Position numbers and translations under genes: made by a program
The notes under the pieces: generated by a model
Databases searched by the model: none
Told to the model about the DNA's origin: nothing
What the model saw: only the letters and a program-made list of their open reading frames with translations
Assembly (NCBI RefSeq): GCF_025465545.1
Contig: NZ_JAODMK010000044.1
Span: 1-64,000, forward strand
Direction of reading: 5' to 3'
Source: Naasia sp.
Lineage (GTDB): Bacteria > Actinomycetota > Actinomycetes > Actinomycetales > Microbacteriaceae
Length of the DNA: 64,000 nucleotides
In this document: in pieces, positions 8,447 through 17,661 of the stretch
How positions within the stretch are numbered: the first letter of the stretch is position 1
How the letters are laid out: the number at the start of each line of letters is the position of its first letter

Positions 8447-10069
8447 GTGAGTGACGTGCCGGAGGAGACCGACCTTTCCTTCGACGACCCACGTCGCGAT
8501 GCCAGGAGCGGGCCGACCGCGCGGGTCGCCCCCGAGAACGTCGAGGGTACGCAGGAGCCGCACGCGACGCCGGAGACGGGTCCGGGCAGGACGCCGGCCC
8601 GGCGCGTTCCCTCGACGAAGGCCACGACCGCCCGCACCGCACCGGCCAGGTCGACGGGGAAGTCTGCGGCGGCGAAGCCGGTCACGGCCCGCCCTCCCCA
8701 CGGGACGGGCACGACCGCGCACGACGGGACCACAACGCCCGCGGCCGGGAAGGCGGCGGGCAGGGCGAAGGCCGCAGGGGTCGCGAAGGCTCCCGCGGCG
8801 GGGAAGGCCGCCGGTACGGCGAAGTCCCCGGCATCGTCGAGGAGCGCCGGATCCGCGGCGGCGAAGACCTCCTCGGGCGGAACGGCCGCACGCAGTCCGC
8901 GAGCCCCGCGGAGCGGCGCGATCGCCGCGAAGAGGATCGCCAAGACCGCGGAGCCGCCCCTCGCGGACGCGCAGGCAGAGCCTGCGACCGAGCCCGCGCT
9001 GGAGGCCGCCGTCGAGGAGGGCCCCACGACGCGCGCCGCACCGGAGCCGGCCCTCGATCCGGCTCCCGTTCCCACTCCGCTCATCGAGCCGGAGGACCCG
9101 GCGGAGCAAGCCATTCCGGCGGCGCCGGCCGAGGAGGCCATCGACGCCGTTGCCCGCCCTGAGGACCCGCCGGCGCCCGGGGCCCAGGACGAGCCCCGCC
9201 CAGACGCGTTCCTGACGCCCACCCTCACCGTGCAGTCCGCGCCGCTCTCGCCCCGGCCGCAGCCGCGGCGCCGGTCGGACATCCCGCAGGCCCCCCGGCG
9301 CGAGGTCGGCGACGTCGTCCTGTCGTTGCGGGGCGTGAGCAAGCGGTTCGGCGAGAACATCGCGGTGGACGACCTCGACCTGGAGGTGCGGGAGGGGTCC
9401 TTCTACGGGATCGTCGGCCCCAATGGCGCGGGCAAGACGACCACGCTGTCGATGATCACCGGCCTTCTCCGTCCCGACGTGGGCAGCATCTCGGTGCACG
9501 GCATCGACGTCTGGCGCGACCCGGTCAAGGCCAAGCGCACCATCGGCGTGCTGCCCGACGCCCTGCGACTCTTCGACCGTCTCACGGGTGCTCAGCTCCT
9601 CTACTACTCGGGCACCCTGCGCGGCCTCGACCACGAGACGGTCCGCCAGCGCTCGGCGGACCTCGTCGCCGCCTTCGGCATCGAGGACGCCGTCGACCGG
9701 CTCGTGACCGACTACTCCGCCGGCATGACGAAGAAGATCGCGCTCGCCGCCGCCATGATCCACTCGCCCCGGCTGCTCGTGCTCGACGAGCCGTTCGAGT
9801 CCGTGGATCCGGTCTCCGCCGCGAACCTCAACGAGATCCTGCAGAAGTACGTGGCGAGCGGAGGCACCGTGGTGCTCTCCAGCCACGGCATGGACTTCAT
9901 CCAGCGCGTCTGCGACCACGTGGCGATCATCGTGGCCGGCCGGGTGCTGTCCGCGGGCACCATGGACGAGGTGCGCGGTACCAAGACCCTGGAGGATCGC
10001 TTCGTGGAGCTCGCCGGCGGCAGGAAGGCCGCCGAGGGCATGGAGTGGCTGCACAGCTTCACCGACTGA
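8447..10069 (+). CDS. ABC-2 type transporter ATPase with long Ala/Pro/Lys-rich N-terminal tail
   Basis: 540 residues from GTG 8447. The first 285 or so are low complexity: acidic/Pro-rich ends flank a Lys/Ala-rich block (about 95-170, repeated AAGKAAG and AKAAG units) that resembles eukaryotic histone H1 tails. The ABC domain follows (about 290-520): Walker A GPNGAGKTT at 324-332, a signature variant YSAGMTKKIALAAAM, Walker B LLVLDEPFESVD, and a switch His in LSSHGMDF. It is an exporter-type ATPase of the ABC-2 group. The probable permease partner is at 11774. The exact start is uncertain because no strong ribosome site is visible. Confidence 0.85.
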   Translation: MSDVPEETDLSFDDPRRDARSGPTARVAPENVEGTQEPHATPETGPGRTPARRVPSTKATTARTAPARSTGKSAAAKPVTARPPHGTGTTAHDGTTTPAAGKAAGRAKAAGVAKAPAAGKAAGTAKSPASSRSAGSAAAKTSSGGTAARSPRAPRSGAIAAKRIAKTAEPPLADAQAEPATEPALEAAVEEGPTTRAAPEPALDPAPVPTPLIEPEDPAEQAIPAAPAEEAIDAVARPEDPPAPGAQDEPRPDAFLTPTLTVQSAPLSPRPQPRRRSDIPQAPRREVGDVVLSLRGVSKRFGENIAVDDLDLEVREGSFYGIVGPNGAGKTTTLSMITGLLRPDVGSISVHGIDVWRDPVKAKRTIGVLPDALRLFDRLTGAQLLYYSGTLRGLDHETVRQRSADLVAAFGIEDAVDRLVTDYSAGMTKKIALAAAMIHSPRLLVLDEPFESVDPVSAANLNEILQKYVASGGTVVLSSHGMDFIQRVCDHVAIIVAGRVLSAGTMDEVRGTKTLEDRFVELAGGRKAAEGMEWLHSFTD

Positions 10070-10154
10070 CTCCGGGACGAGCGGCGAACCGCCCGTCAGA
10101 CCGGCGGTGGTCAACCCCCGAAGCCGCGCGCCGCGGGTGTGTCAGCCTGTCGGC

Positions 10155-10511
10155 ATGAGAATCGTGTCGTACGCGGACGAGCACTTCCGCACCAGTGACG
10201 ACGTGGCGAGTGCCGTCCTCCGGTACTCGATGCTGCTCGCCCACGGGGACACGAGCGATGTGGTCCGCGTGCCCGTCGTCGTCGACGGGCACGAGACCTG
10301 GGCGGAGCTGATCATCGGGCCGGCGAGCCAGATCACCACGTTGGAGGTCGTCGGCGACGAGGACTTTCCGCTCGATGACAAGGCGGTCATCCAGGACCTC
10401 GCGCAGCGGGCGGACCGTGTCGAGATCACGCTCAAGTCGGTGAAGGCCCAGGTGCTGACGGAGGACGAGCTGGCCGCTGCGGTGCCGGACGTCGACTACC
10501 TCGAGGGCTGA
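10155..10511 (+). CDS. Conserved hypothetical protein, 118 residues
   Basis: A small acidic soluble protein beginning at ATG 10155, 85 bases after the ABC ATPase. It starts MRIVSYADEHFRTSDDVASAV and continues with alternating short strands and helices, ending in an acidic helix. There is no membrane segment, cysteine pair or catalytic motif. Codon use and third-position G+C are like those of the neighbours, so it is very probably real. It lies between an ABC ATPase and the presumed permease, and may belong to that unit. No function is proposed. Confidence 0.65.
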   Translation: MRIVSYADEHFRTSDDVASAVLRYSMLLAHGDTSDVVRVPVVVDGHETWAELIIGPASQITTLEVVGDEDFPLDDKAVIQDLAQRADRVEITLKSVKAQVLTEDELAAAVPDVDYLEG

Positions 10512-10706
10512 CGAGCGGCGGCGCTGCGCCCGCCTAGGGCATGCCTACACATCCGGGCGGACGGTGTCAACGGCACTGCGACAGCAGGAGCCGCGCCGTA
10601 CCCTGAGCAGCACAGCACACGCCGCGGACTCGACCCTTCCGCCTTCACCCACTTCCCTGCCCTTCTCGTCGCCTCCCCTCGACGCTCTCCTGCACCAGGA
10701 CACGCC

Positions 10707-10943
10707 ATGCTTGACACCGTCCCCCTCTCTCCCGCCGACATCCCCACTCCCGCCAACAGCACTCCCTACCTGCCCGTGCCGGCCACTCGGACCGTGCAGG
10801 ACGAGCAGGGGCGCGCCGAATATTCGATGAGCCGGTCGGCGGCCCGCGGAGGGCGCCGGGCGCCGCTCGCGGCGGCGGCCTCCTATGTCCTGGCCGCCGC
10901 GATCGTGGTGGAAGGACTCGCGATCGTCGCGCTGGTCTCCTGA
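10707..10943 (+). CDS. Small single-pass membrane protein, 78 residues
   Basis: ATG 10707. A Pro/Thr-rich N-terminal half (PVPATRTVQDEQGRAEYSMS) is followed by a basic patch (RSAARGGRRAP) and one C-terminal transmembrane helix rich in Ala, Val and Ile. By the positive-inside rule the N-terminus should be cytoplasmic. It is preceded by 195 bases with no other gene. No known family is recognised. It is convergent with the pentapeptide-repeat gene at 10967, with a 12-bp palindrome (GACGCCGGCGTC) in the gap. Confidence 0.5.
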   Translation: MLDTVPLSPADIPTPANSTPYLPVPATRTVQDEQGRAEYSMSRSAARGGRRAPLAAAASYVLAAAIVVEGLAIVALVS

Positions 10944-10966
10944 CGCCGGCGTCGCGCACGTCCTGG

Positions 10967-11626
10967 TCAGTCGACGACGCGCAGCCGGATGCTCTCGGCC
11001 AGGAGCGGCGCGATCATCGACAGCTGACCGCTGTCGATGATCGCGCCGCCGAGGCTGTCGACTCCGGACACCCGGTCGAACTCGAGTCCCCGAAGGTCCA
11101 CGTCCTGCAGGCGCGCGCCCTGCACATCCAGAGTCTTGAGGGACGAGTCGCGGAACGCGATCCGGGCGACCGTCGCGCCGCCCAGGTCGAGCTCGTCGAT
11201 CGTGCAGTCCTCGAACAGCACATCGAGCACCTTGGAGCTGCGGAGGTTGATGAAGCCGAGCTTGCAGCCAGTGATCCTCACCGACGACCACGAGGAGTCG
11301 TAGAGCTCGGCGGAGCCGACTCGTCCCCCGTCGAGGATCACGTCCCGCCAGGTGGAGCGCGCGGCCCGCAGCACGGGGACATCCAGTCCCCGGACCACCG
11401 ATTCGACGATCCGCACTCCGCGCATGCCCGCGTCGCGAGCCCGGAGGCCGTCGACCTCGCACTCGCTGAAGGTGCTGCCCGAGAGGTCGATCCCCGTGAC
11501 GTCGAGGTTTGTGAAGCGCACGCCGTCGAGCGTCGCCTCCGAGCCCAGCTCTTCCGGGTCGCCCTCCGTGAGCGGCGGCAACCGGAACGCGCCGATGCGG
11601 GGGGAGCTGGTCGTTCGCGCCTTCAT
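10967..11626 (-). CDS. Pentapeptide-repeat protein
   Basis: A 219-residue protein from ATG 11626, supported by a GAGAGG ribosome site; an upstream in-frame ATG at 11674 lacks one. Residues of about 25-200 are a run of A(D/N)Lxx-type five-residue units (for example GVRFTNLDVTGIDLSGSTF and INLRSSKVLDVLFEDCTI), which fold as a right-handed quadrilateral beta helix. Some family members protect DNA gyrase by mimicking DNA; most have no known role. There is no membrane segment. It stands alone on its strand. A gyrase-protection role cannot be claimed from sequence. Confidence 0.8.
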   Translation of the reverse strand: MKARTTSSPRIGAFRLPPLTEGDPEELGSEATLDGVRFTNLDVTGIDLSGSTFSECEVDGLRARDAGMRGVRIVESVVRGLDVPVLRAARSTWRDVILDGGRVGSAELYDSSWSSVRITGCKLGFINLRSSKVLDVLFEDCTIDELDLGGATVARIAFRDSSLKTLDVQGARLQDVDLRGLEFDRVSGVDSLGGAIIDSGQLSMIAPLLAESIRLRVVD

Positions 11627-11773
11627 TCCCGTGCCCTCTCGCGTCCCGGCTCGTCCGGGCCGCCTCCCATGCAAGCACAGCTGTCGGGCGCACCGCGGGT
11701 CGGGGCGCCGGTGGCCCTGCCGTAGGCTGGACAGCCGTAATCGAGACGGGCGCGAGCAGGCAAGAGGAACACT

Positions 11774-13345
11774 GTGCTACCTGTATTTCTCCGGCTGAAG
11801 GTGCGGCTGCTGGCGAACGCGTTTCGGCGCAGCCCGTGGCAGGTCGTCGGTCTCGTGGTCGGCGTCGTCTACGGCCTCGGCGTGGCAGTGCTCGGGGCAG
11901 TCGCCCTCATCGCGCTGCTGTTCAGCGAGGCGGATCTCGCTCGCTCCGCCACAGTGATCGCCGGCTCGGCGGTCGTGCTCGGCTTCCTCGTGGTGCCGCT
12001 GGCCTTCGGCGTGGACGACACGCTCGACCCCCGGCGCTTCGCGCTCTTCGGCGTCGACAACTCCCGGCTCGCGACCGGCCTCGCGATGGCCGCGCTGATC
12101 AGCGTGCCGGCCGTCGCGCTCACGATCGTCGCTCTCGCCTCGCTCGTCACCTGGGCGCGCAACCCTGGCTCGTTCCTGCTCGCCATCCTGTCCGTGCCGC
12201 TCATCGTGGCCACGTGCGTGCTCGGCGCGCGCGTGACGACCTCGCTGGCGGCATTCCTCCTCGCCACCCGGCGGGCCCGGGAGTTCATGGCGGTGGTGGG
12301 CATCCTCGCGCTCGTGCTGATCTCGCCGGTCATCGTCGTGCTCTCGACGATCGACTGGAAGGACGATGGGGGCACCGCCGGCCGCGGCATCACCGACATC
12401 CTCGCCTGGACACCCCTCGGCGCCGCATGGGCCTTCCCCGGCGACGCGGCAACCGGCCGCGTCGGGCTCGCGGTGCTGCATCTGATCATCGCGGCCGCAA
12501 CGGTCGGTGTCCTGTGGCTGGGCTGGCGCGCCCTCGTCGCCTGGATGCTCGTCACGCCCGCCCGCGAGGCGCGCACGCGCAGCTACGGCGGGCTGGGCTG
12601 GTTCGATCGCCTGCCCGACAACCCGACCGGCGCCATCGCCGCGCGGAGCGCGACCTACTGGGCGCGTGACCCGCGCTACCGGGTGTCGCTCCTGATGATC
12701 CCCATCACGCCGTTCCTGATGATCGTTCCGCTGATGGTGGTGGGCGTTCCGGCCTCGATCCTCGCCATGATCCCGGTGCCGATCTTCTGCCTCTTCCTCG
12801 GCTGGACGATGCACAACGACGTGGCCTACGACAACAGCGCCATCTGGCTGCACGTCGCCTCCGGCACCCGGGGGCGATCGGACCGCTGGGGGCGGCTCTT
12901 CCCGGCACTCGTGCTCGGCATCCCCGTGCTGATCGTCGGGTCGGTGATCAGCGCCGCGATCGTCGGCGACTGGAGCGCGCTCGGCGGACTGCTCGGCGTC
13001 AGCGCTGCGCTGCTGCTCGGCGGCATGGGGTTCTCCAGCATCATGTCGGCCCGCTTCCCGTATCCGGTGGTCCGTCCGGGGGACAGCCCCTTCAGTCAGC
13101 CCCAGAGCACCGGCGCGACCACCGCCCTGGCTCAGTCGGTGTCGTTCCTGGCCTCCCTGCTCCTCGCGCTGCCCGCGATCGTGTTCGCGGCTCTCGGCTT
13201 CCTCGGCTCCGACACGTGGTTCTGGGCATCCCTGGCCTCGGGGATCCTGGTCGGGATCGCGTCGCTGCTGTTGGGTGTGCGCATCGGCGCACGGATGTTC
13301 GACCGCCGCGGCCCGGAGATCCTGCGCGCCGCCCTGCTCAACTGA
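11774..13345 (+). CDS. ABC-2 type transporter permease
   Basis: A 523-residue polytopic membrane protein with about twelve hydrophobic segments, no signal peptide and no soluble domain. GTG 11774 follows an AAGAGGA ribosome site. The arrangement of two membrane halves joined by a cytoplasmic loop (around residue 270, with many Arg/Tyr) fits large exporter permeases that pair with separate ATPases. The ABC ATPase at 8447 is the nearest candidate partner, although three small genes, one on the other strand, lie between. The substrate is unknown. DUF3039 follows 41 bases downstream on the same strand. Confidence 0.75.
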   Translation: MLPVFLRLKVRLLANAFRRSPWQVVGLVVGVVYGLGVAVLGAVALIALLFSEADLARSATVIAGSAVVLGFLVVPLAFGVDDTLDPRRFALFGVDNSRLATGLAMAALISVPAVALTIVALASLVTWARNPGSFLLAILSVPLIVATCVLGARVTTSLAAFLLATRRAREFMAVVGILALVLISPVIVVLSTIDWKDDGGTAGRGITDILAWTPLGAAWAFPGDAATGRVGLAVLHLIIAAATVGVLWLGWRALVAWMLVTPAREARTRSYGGLGWFDRLPDNPTGAIAARSATYWARDPRYRVSLLMIPITPFLMIVPLMVVGVPASILAMIPVPIFCLFLGWTMHNDVAYDNSAIWLHVASGTRGRSDRWGRLFPALVLGIPVLIVGSVISAAIVGDWSALGGLLGVSAALLLGGMGFSSIMSARFPYPVVRPGDSPFSQPQSTGATTALAQSVSFLASLLLALPAIVFAALGFLGSDTWFWASLASGILVGIASLLLGVRIGARMFDRRGPEILRAALLN

Positions 13346-13386
13346 CCTCCATGGTGGCCTCCGGATCGACGCGTACAATCGGGCGC

Positions 13387-13653
13387 ATGCCAGTCGACTC
13401 CAGCACCGAACCCGGCGGAGGAACCTCCACGCTCGACCGTGAGCTGGAAGAGCTCCTCGAGCGCGAGCAGGTCGACGAGGGCGACCACGACCGCTTCGCG
13501 CACTACGTGCGCAAGGAGAAGATCGTCGAGTCGGCGGTGACCGGCAAGCCCGTCATCGCCCTCTGCGGCAAGGTCTGGGTTCCCGGCCGCGATCCGTCGA
13601 AGTTCGCCGTGTGCCCCACCTGCAAGGAGATCTACAAGTCGCTCGCCGAGTGA
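13387..13653 (+). CDS. DUF3039 domain protein
   Basis: An 88-residue actinobacterial protein from ATG 13387. It has an acidic helical N-terminal half (RELEELLEREQVDEGDHDRF) and a compact C-terminal part with three cysteines (ALCGKVWVP and CPTCKEIY), which suggests a small zinc-binding knuckle. DUF3039 proteins are conserved in actinobacteria without known function and often sit beside clpS or nicotinate phosphoribosyltransferase genes, as here (pncB is convergent at 13685). Confidence 0.85.
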   Translation: MPVDSSTEPGGGTSTLDRELEELLEREQVDEGDHDRFAHYVRKEKIVESAVTGKPVIALCGKVWVPGRDPSKFAVCPTCKEIYKSLAE

Positions 13654-13684
13654 CGGCGGGCCGGCCTGGCCGGGCGATCTCGGC

Positions 13685-15001
13685 TCAGGCGTAGACGGTC
13701 GGCAGCACCGGATCTCCGGCGCTCAGCCGGAAGGCCTGCGGTGGCAGCTCCGCGATCGCGATGGCGTGGTGCTCCCGGGCGGCGGCCGCTCCCGCGCGCC
13801 CACGCCATTGCTCGTCCGGGACCCCGTCCAGCACGAGCGGCACGTGCAGCGACCGCTCGCTCGCCTGCGCGTGCTCGCCGGCCTCCGGCCCGTGGTCGTC
13901 GATCCGGATGAGCTCCGCCTCGGCGACTCCCTTTCCGTCGAAGCGCCGATAGGCGTGCTTGCGGCCGCCCCGGCTCGACTTCGAGGTCGACCGCTTGGCC
14001 ACCGAGACCCACTCGCCGTCGTGGTCCTGATGGGCCACCAGCTTGTAGACCATCCCGGCGGCCGGAAATCCCGACCCGGTGACGAGGGACGTGCCGACTC
14101 CGTAGGAGTCGACCGGGGAGGCGCCCAGGGCGGCGATGCCGTACTCGTCGAGGTCGTTGGTGACGGTGATCCTCGTCGCCGTCGCGCCGAGCGAGTCGAG
14201 CAGCGCACGGACCTCGGCCACCTGGCTGGGCAGGTCGCCGGAGTCGATGCGCACGGCGCCCAGCCCGGGACCGGCGAGCTCCACCGCCCGGCGCACCGCG
14301 GTCGGCACGTCGAAGGTGTCCACGAGCAGGGTCGTGCCGGGGCCCATGGCCTCGATCTGGGCCCGGAAGGCGGCCTCCTCGCTGTCGTGCAGCAGCGTGA
14401 AGGCGTGGGCGGCGGTGCCCATGGTGGGCACACCCCAGGTGCGTCCCGCCTCCAGGTTGGAGGTGGCGGAGAAGCCGGCGATCCAGGCGGCGCGGGCCGC
14501 CGCCACCGCGGAGCGCTCACCCGTGCGCCGCGACCCCATCTCGGCGAGCGGGCGCCCGGTTGCGGCGGAGACCATCCGCGCGGCAGCCGTCGCGACCGCG
14601 CTGTCGTAGTTGAGGACGCTGAGCAGCACCGTCTCGAGCAGCACCGCCTCGGCGAAGGTGCCCTCGACGACGAGCACCGGGGAGCCCGGGAAATACAGCT
14701 CGCCTTCGCGATAGCCAGTGATCATTCCGGAGAAGCGATAGTCGGCGAGCCAGGCGGCCGTGGTCTCGCTCACCACCCGGTGCTCTGCGAGGAAGGCCAG
14801 CTCCTCGTCGCCGAAGCGGAAGTCGGCGACGGCGTCGAGCAGGCGGCCTACCCCGGCCAGCACGCCGTAGCGGCGGCCCCCCGGCAGGGAGCGCGCGAAG
14901 ACCTCGAAGACGCTCGGCCGCAGTGCGGTCCCGGCCCGCAGCGCGGCATCCACCATGGTCAGCTCGTACCTGTCGGTGAGAAGCGCCGTGCTCTGCGTCA
15001 C
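13685..15001 (-). CDS. pncB: Nicotinate phosphoribosyltransferase
   Basis: A 438-residue enzyme of NAD salvage that converts nicotinate, PRPP and ATP to nicotinate mononucleotide in the cytosol. The N-terminus (ALLTDRYELTMVDAAL) is the family signature. GSRRTGE begins the substrate region, GTAAHAFTLLH holds the conserved active-site His, and VRIDSGDL is the PRPP-binding strand. The length is normal for the short bacterial form. It is convergent with DUF3039 (31-base gap with a GC-rich dyad) and divergent from the 56-residue gene at 15185. No operator for an NAD-responsive repressor could be recognised in the gap. Confidence 0.95.
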   Translation of the reverse strand: MTQSTALLTDRYELTMVDAALRAGTALRPSVFEVFARSLPGGRRYGVLAGVGRLLDAVADFRFGDEELAFLAEHRVVSETTAAWLADYRFSGMITGYREGELYFPGSPVLVVEGTFAEAVLLETVLLSVLNYDSAVATAAARMVSAATGRPLAEMGSRRTGERSAVAAARAAWIAGFSATSNLEAGRTWGVPTMGTAAHAFTLLHDSEEAAFRAQIEAMGPGTTLLVDTFDVPTAVRRAVELAGPGLGAVRIDSGDLPSQVAEVRALLDSLGATATRITVTNDLDEYGIAALGASPVDSYGVGTSLVTGSGFPAAGMVYKLVAHQDHDGEWVSVAKRSTSKSSRGGRKHAYRRFDGKGVAEAELIRIDDHGPEAGEHAQASERSLHVPLVLDGVPDEQWRGRAGAAAAREHHAIAIAELPPQAFRLSAGDPVLPTVYA

Positions 15002-15184
15002 CCGGCAAGCCTAGTTCGCCGACCTCGAAGCGCCTCACCGGGGGGAGAAGCACCCCCCAACTGGGTACTCCGGCGGCCTATCGCGGCGGCGTGGGCGTCC
15101 CTAGCATTTCCAGTGCCTTCCGATCACCCCACCGGAAGGGCGACCGCTCACCCCAGCGGTCTTCTCTGCCCGAGAGGCCCACCC

Positions 15185-15355
15185 ATGCTCTCTTTCACCC
15201 TGCCCGACGGCGACGTCGTGGAGGCATTCGCCGCCGAGATCAGCGTCGCCGGACTCGAGCTCGTGCCCGCTGTGGTCGCCGTGATGGTCCTCGCCGCGCT
15301 CGGCGCCGCACTCGTGATCTCCTCCGTCCGCCGCAAGGACGCCCCGCACGAGTAG
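15185..15355 (+). CDS. Small single-pass membrane protein, 56 residues
   Basis: ATG 15185 follows a GAGAGG ribosome site by 6 bases. The product begins MLSFTLPDGDVVEAF, has one strong transmembrane helix (about residues 27-47, LVPAVVAVMVLAALGAALVI) and ends in a short basic/acidic tail (SSVRRKDAPHE). Third codon positions are almost all G or C, as expected for a real gene. It sits between pncB (divergent) and murI (same strand, 51 bases on). The family is not recognised. Confidence 0.65.
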   Translation: MLSFTLPDGDVVEAFAAEISVAGLELVPAVVAVMVLAALGAALVISSVRRKDAPHE

Positions 15356-15406
15356 CGGCGGGCCCTCGCGCCCCTCCGTCAGGCCTCGCGCCTACACTGG
15401 GGAACC

Positions 15407-16258
15407 GTGACGGACGCGCCTATCGGAGTCTTCGATTCCGGAGTCGGCGGTCTCACGGTGGCTCGGGCGATCCTCGATCAACTGCCCCGAGAGTCGATCC
15501 TCTACGTGGGCGACACCGCCAACGGGCCGTACGGCCCCCTCCCGCTCGCTGTCGTCCGCGAGCACGCTCTGCGCATCATGGACGACCTGGTGGACCAGGG
15601 CGTCAAGCTGCTCGTCATCGCCTGCAACTCCGCGTCCGCGGCCGTCCTGCGTGACGCGCGCGAGCGCTACACCGTCGGTCGCGGGATTCCGGTGGTCGAG
15701 GTCATCCTGCCCGCCGTGCGCACCGCGGTGCACCAGACCCGCAACTCTCGGGTGGGTGTCATCGGCACCGTCGCCACGATCACGTCCCGCGCCTACGACG
15801 ACGCGTTCGCGGCAGCGCCCCACCTGCAGCTGTTCTCGGCGGCCTGTCCCCGTTTCGTCGAGTTCGTCGAGGCGGGCATCACCACGGGGGACGAGCTGTT
15901 CGCCGTGGCCCGCGAGTACCTGCAGCCGCTCATCGACGCCGACATCGACACCCTGGTCCTCGGCTGCACCCACTATCCGCTGATGTCCGCCGCCATCCAG
16001 TACGTCGTGGGCCCCGATGTCCGGCTCGTCTCGAGCGCAGATGAGACCGCCCAGGACGTGTACCGGATGCTGGTCGAGCACGGAATGCTGCGCACCGGGG
16101 CCGAGCCGCCGACGCGCGTCTTCGAGGCGACGGGCGACGACGCCGACGAGTTCACCCGCCTCGCCCGCCGCTTCCTGGGCCTGGAGGCGCCTGCCGCAAC
16201 CTCCGTGCTCACGGGATCCATCCCTCTTCCGCACGGCCTACCGAGAGGAGCCGCATGA
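15407..16258 (+). CDS. murI: Glutamate racemase
   Basis: A 283-residue cofactor-independent racemase supplying D-glutamate for peptidoglycan. GTG 15407 is followed at once by the family N-terminus ([14 protein letters not shown]). The two catalytic cysteines are present: Cys73 in ACNSAS (usually CNTAS) and Cys187 in [17 protein letters not shown] is the second substrate motif. It is the first gene of a compact operon: the rph start overlaps its stop by 4 bases (ATGA) and rdgB follows. The murI-rph-rdgB order is conserved in actinobacteria. Confidence 0.96.
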   Translation: MTDAPIGVFDSGVGGLTVARAILDQLPRESILYVGDTANGPYGPLPLAVVREHALRIMDDLVDQGVKLLVIACNSASAAVLRDARERYTVGRGIPVVEVILPAVRTAVHQTRNSRVGVIGTVATITSRAYDDAFAAAPHLQLFSAACPRFVEFVEAGITTGDELFAVAREYLQPLIDADIDTLVLGCTHYPLMSAAIQYVVGPDVRLVSSADETAQDVYRMLVEHGMLRTGAEPPTRVFEATGDDADEFTRLARRFLGLEAPAATSVLTGSIPLPHGLPRGAA

Positions 16259-16998
16259 CCGGCACCCGAGTCGACGGCCGCGCCGTCGACAAGCTCCGCG
16301 ACGTCGTCATCGAGCGCGGCTGGAGCGATCAGGCGGAGGGATCCGCGCTCATCTCGTTCGGGGGCACCCGCGTGCTCTGCACAGCGTCGTTCACCAACGG
16401 CGTCCCGCGCTGGCTGAACGGCAAAGGGACCGGCTGGGTCACCGCGGAGTACGCGATGCTGCCGCGGGCCACCAACTCCCGCAACGACCGGGAGTCGGTG
16501 AAGGGCCGCATCGGCGGCCGCACCCACGAGATCTCGCGGCTGATCGGCCGGTCCCTGCGTGCCGTCATCGACCTGAAGGCGCTCGGGGAGAACACCGTCG
16601 TGCTCGACTGCGACGTGCTGCAGGCGGATGGGGGCACGCGCACGGCCGCCATCACCGGCGCCTATGTCGCCTTGGCGGACGCCATCGAGTGGGCGCGCGG
16701 AAAGAAGTTCATCGGCCAGAAGTCGGTCCCGCTGATCGACAGCGTCGCCGCCGTCTCCGTTGGCATCATCGACGGCGAGCCGATGCTGGACCTCGCCTAC
16801 ACCGAGGACGTGCGGGCGGAGACCGACATGAACGTCGTCGCCACCGGTCGTGGGCTCTTCGTGGAGGTGCAGGGCACAGCGGAGCGGGCGCCCTTCGACC
16901 GGGGCGAGCTCAACTCCCTGCTGGATCTCGCGCTGAGCGGCACCGACGCCCTCGCCGCCATCCAGCGGGAGGCGCTCGGCGTCGCGGCCGCGTCGTGA
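16255..16998 (+). CDS. rph: Ribonuclease PH
   Basis: A 247-residue phosphorolytic 3'-5' exoribonuclease that trims tRNA 3' ends. The family pattern is complete: [21 protein letters not shown] contains the RNA-binding and phosphate-binding arginines, and [17 protein letters not shown] is the catalytic strand with conserved Asp residues. The length is normal. It overlaps murI by 4 bases and rdgB by 4 bases, so the three are translated from one message. Confidence 0.96.
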   Translation: MTGTRVDGRAVDKLRDVVIERGWSDQAEGSALISFGGTRVLCTASFTNGVPRWLNGKGTGWVTAEYAMLPRATNSRNDRESVKGRIGGRTHEISRLIGRSLRAVIDLKALGENTVVLDCDVLQADGGTRTAAITGAYVALADAIEWARGKKFIGQKSVPLIDSVAAVSVGIIDGEPMLDLAYTEDVRAETDMNVVATGRGLFVEVQGTAERAPFDRGELNSLLDLALSGTDALAAIQREALGVAAAS

Positions 16999-17597
16999 CG
17001 GACGCGCCCGCGGCCGCAACGGCCCTCGTGCTCGCCACCCACAACCCGCACAAGGTCGATGAGCTGAGGCGCATCCTGGGTGCGGACCTCGGCTCCCTCG
17101 AGCTCGTCGTCTACAACGGACCCGAGCCGATCGAGGACGGCGTCACCTTCGCGGAGAACGCCCTGATCAAGGCGCGAGCGGCGGCAGTGCACACCGGACT
17201 CGCGGCGCTCGCCGACGACTCCGGCATCGCGGTCGACGCGCTCGGCGGTGCTCCCGGCATCCACTCCGCACGCTATGCCGGCACCCGCCGCTCCGAGGAC
17301 AACGTCGCGCTCCTTCTCGAGCGGATGCGCGGCGTGCAGGATCGTCGCGCGGTGTTCGTGTGCGCCGCGGCGGCCGTCCTTCCCGACGGCAGCGAGCACG
17401 TCGAGGTGGCCGAGTGGCCCGGCGAGGTGCTCGAGCAGCCCGCCGGCGGAGGCGGCTTCGGCTACGACCCCGTCTTCCGTCCGGATGGCCTCGCCGTGTC
17501 CTCGGCCGAGATCTCGGCGGCGGAGAAGGACGCGATCAGCCACCGGCGGCAGGCCTTCTCCGCCCTCCTGCCCTGGCTGCGGGAGCGGCTGGGCTGA
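16995..17597 (+). CDS. rdgB: dITP/XTP pyrophosphatase (RdgB/HAM1)
   Basis: A 200-residue house-cleaning enzyme that hydrolyses dITP, ITP and XTP to monophosphates. GTG 16995 overlaps the rph stop (GTGA). Family marks: [13 protein letters not shown] at the N-terminus, [12 protein letters not shown], the metal-site [22 protein letters not shown], and FGYDPVF and SHRRQAF near the C-terminus. It is the last gene of the murI-rph-rdgB operon. Confidence 0.95.
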   Translation: MTDAPAAATALVLATHNPHKVDELRRILGADLGSLELVVYNGPEPIEDGVTFAENALIKARAAAVHTGLAALADDSGIAVDALGGAPGIHSARYAGTRRSEDNVALLLERMRGVQDRRAVFVCAAAAVLPDGSEHVEVAEWPGEVLEQPAGGGGFGYDPVFRPDGLAVSSAEISAAEKDAISHRRQAFSALLPWLRERLG

Positions 17598-17661
17598 CCC
17601 CCGCTGCGAGCGCGGCTGGGCGAGGGTTCCCGTCGTCCCTGCCCGCCCCTACGGTGAAGCC

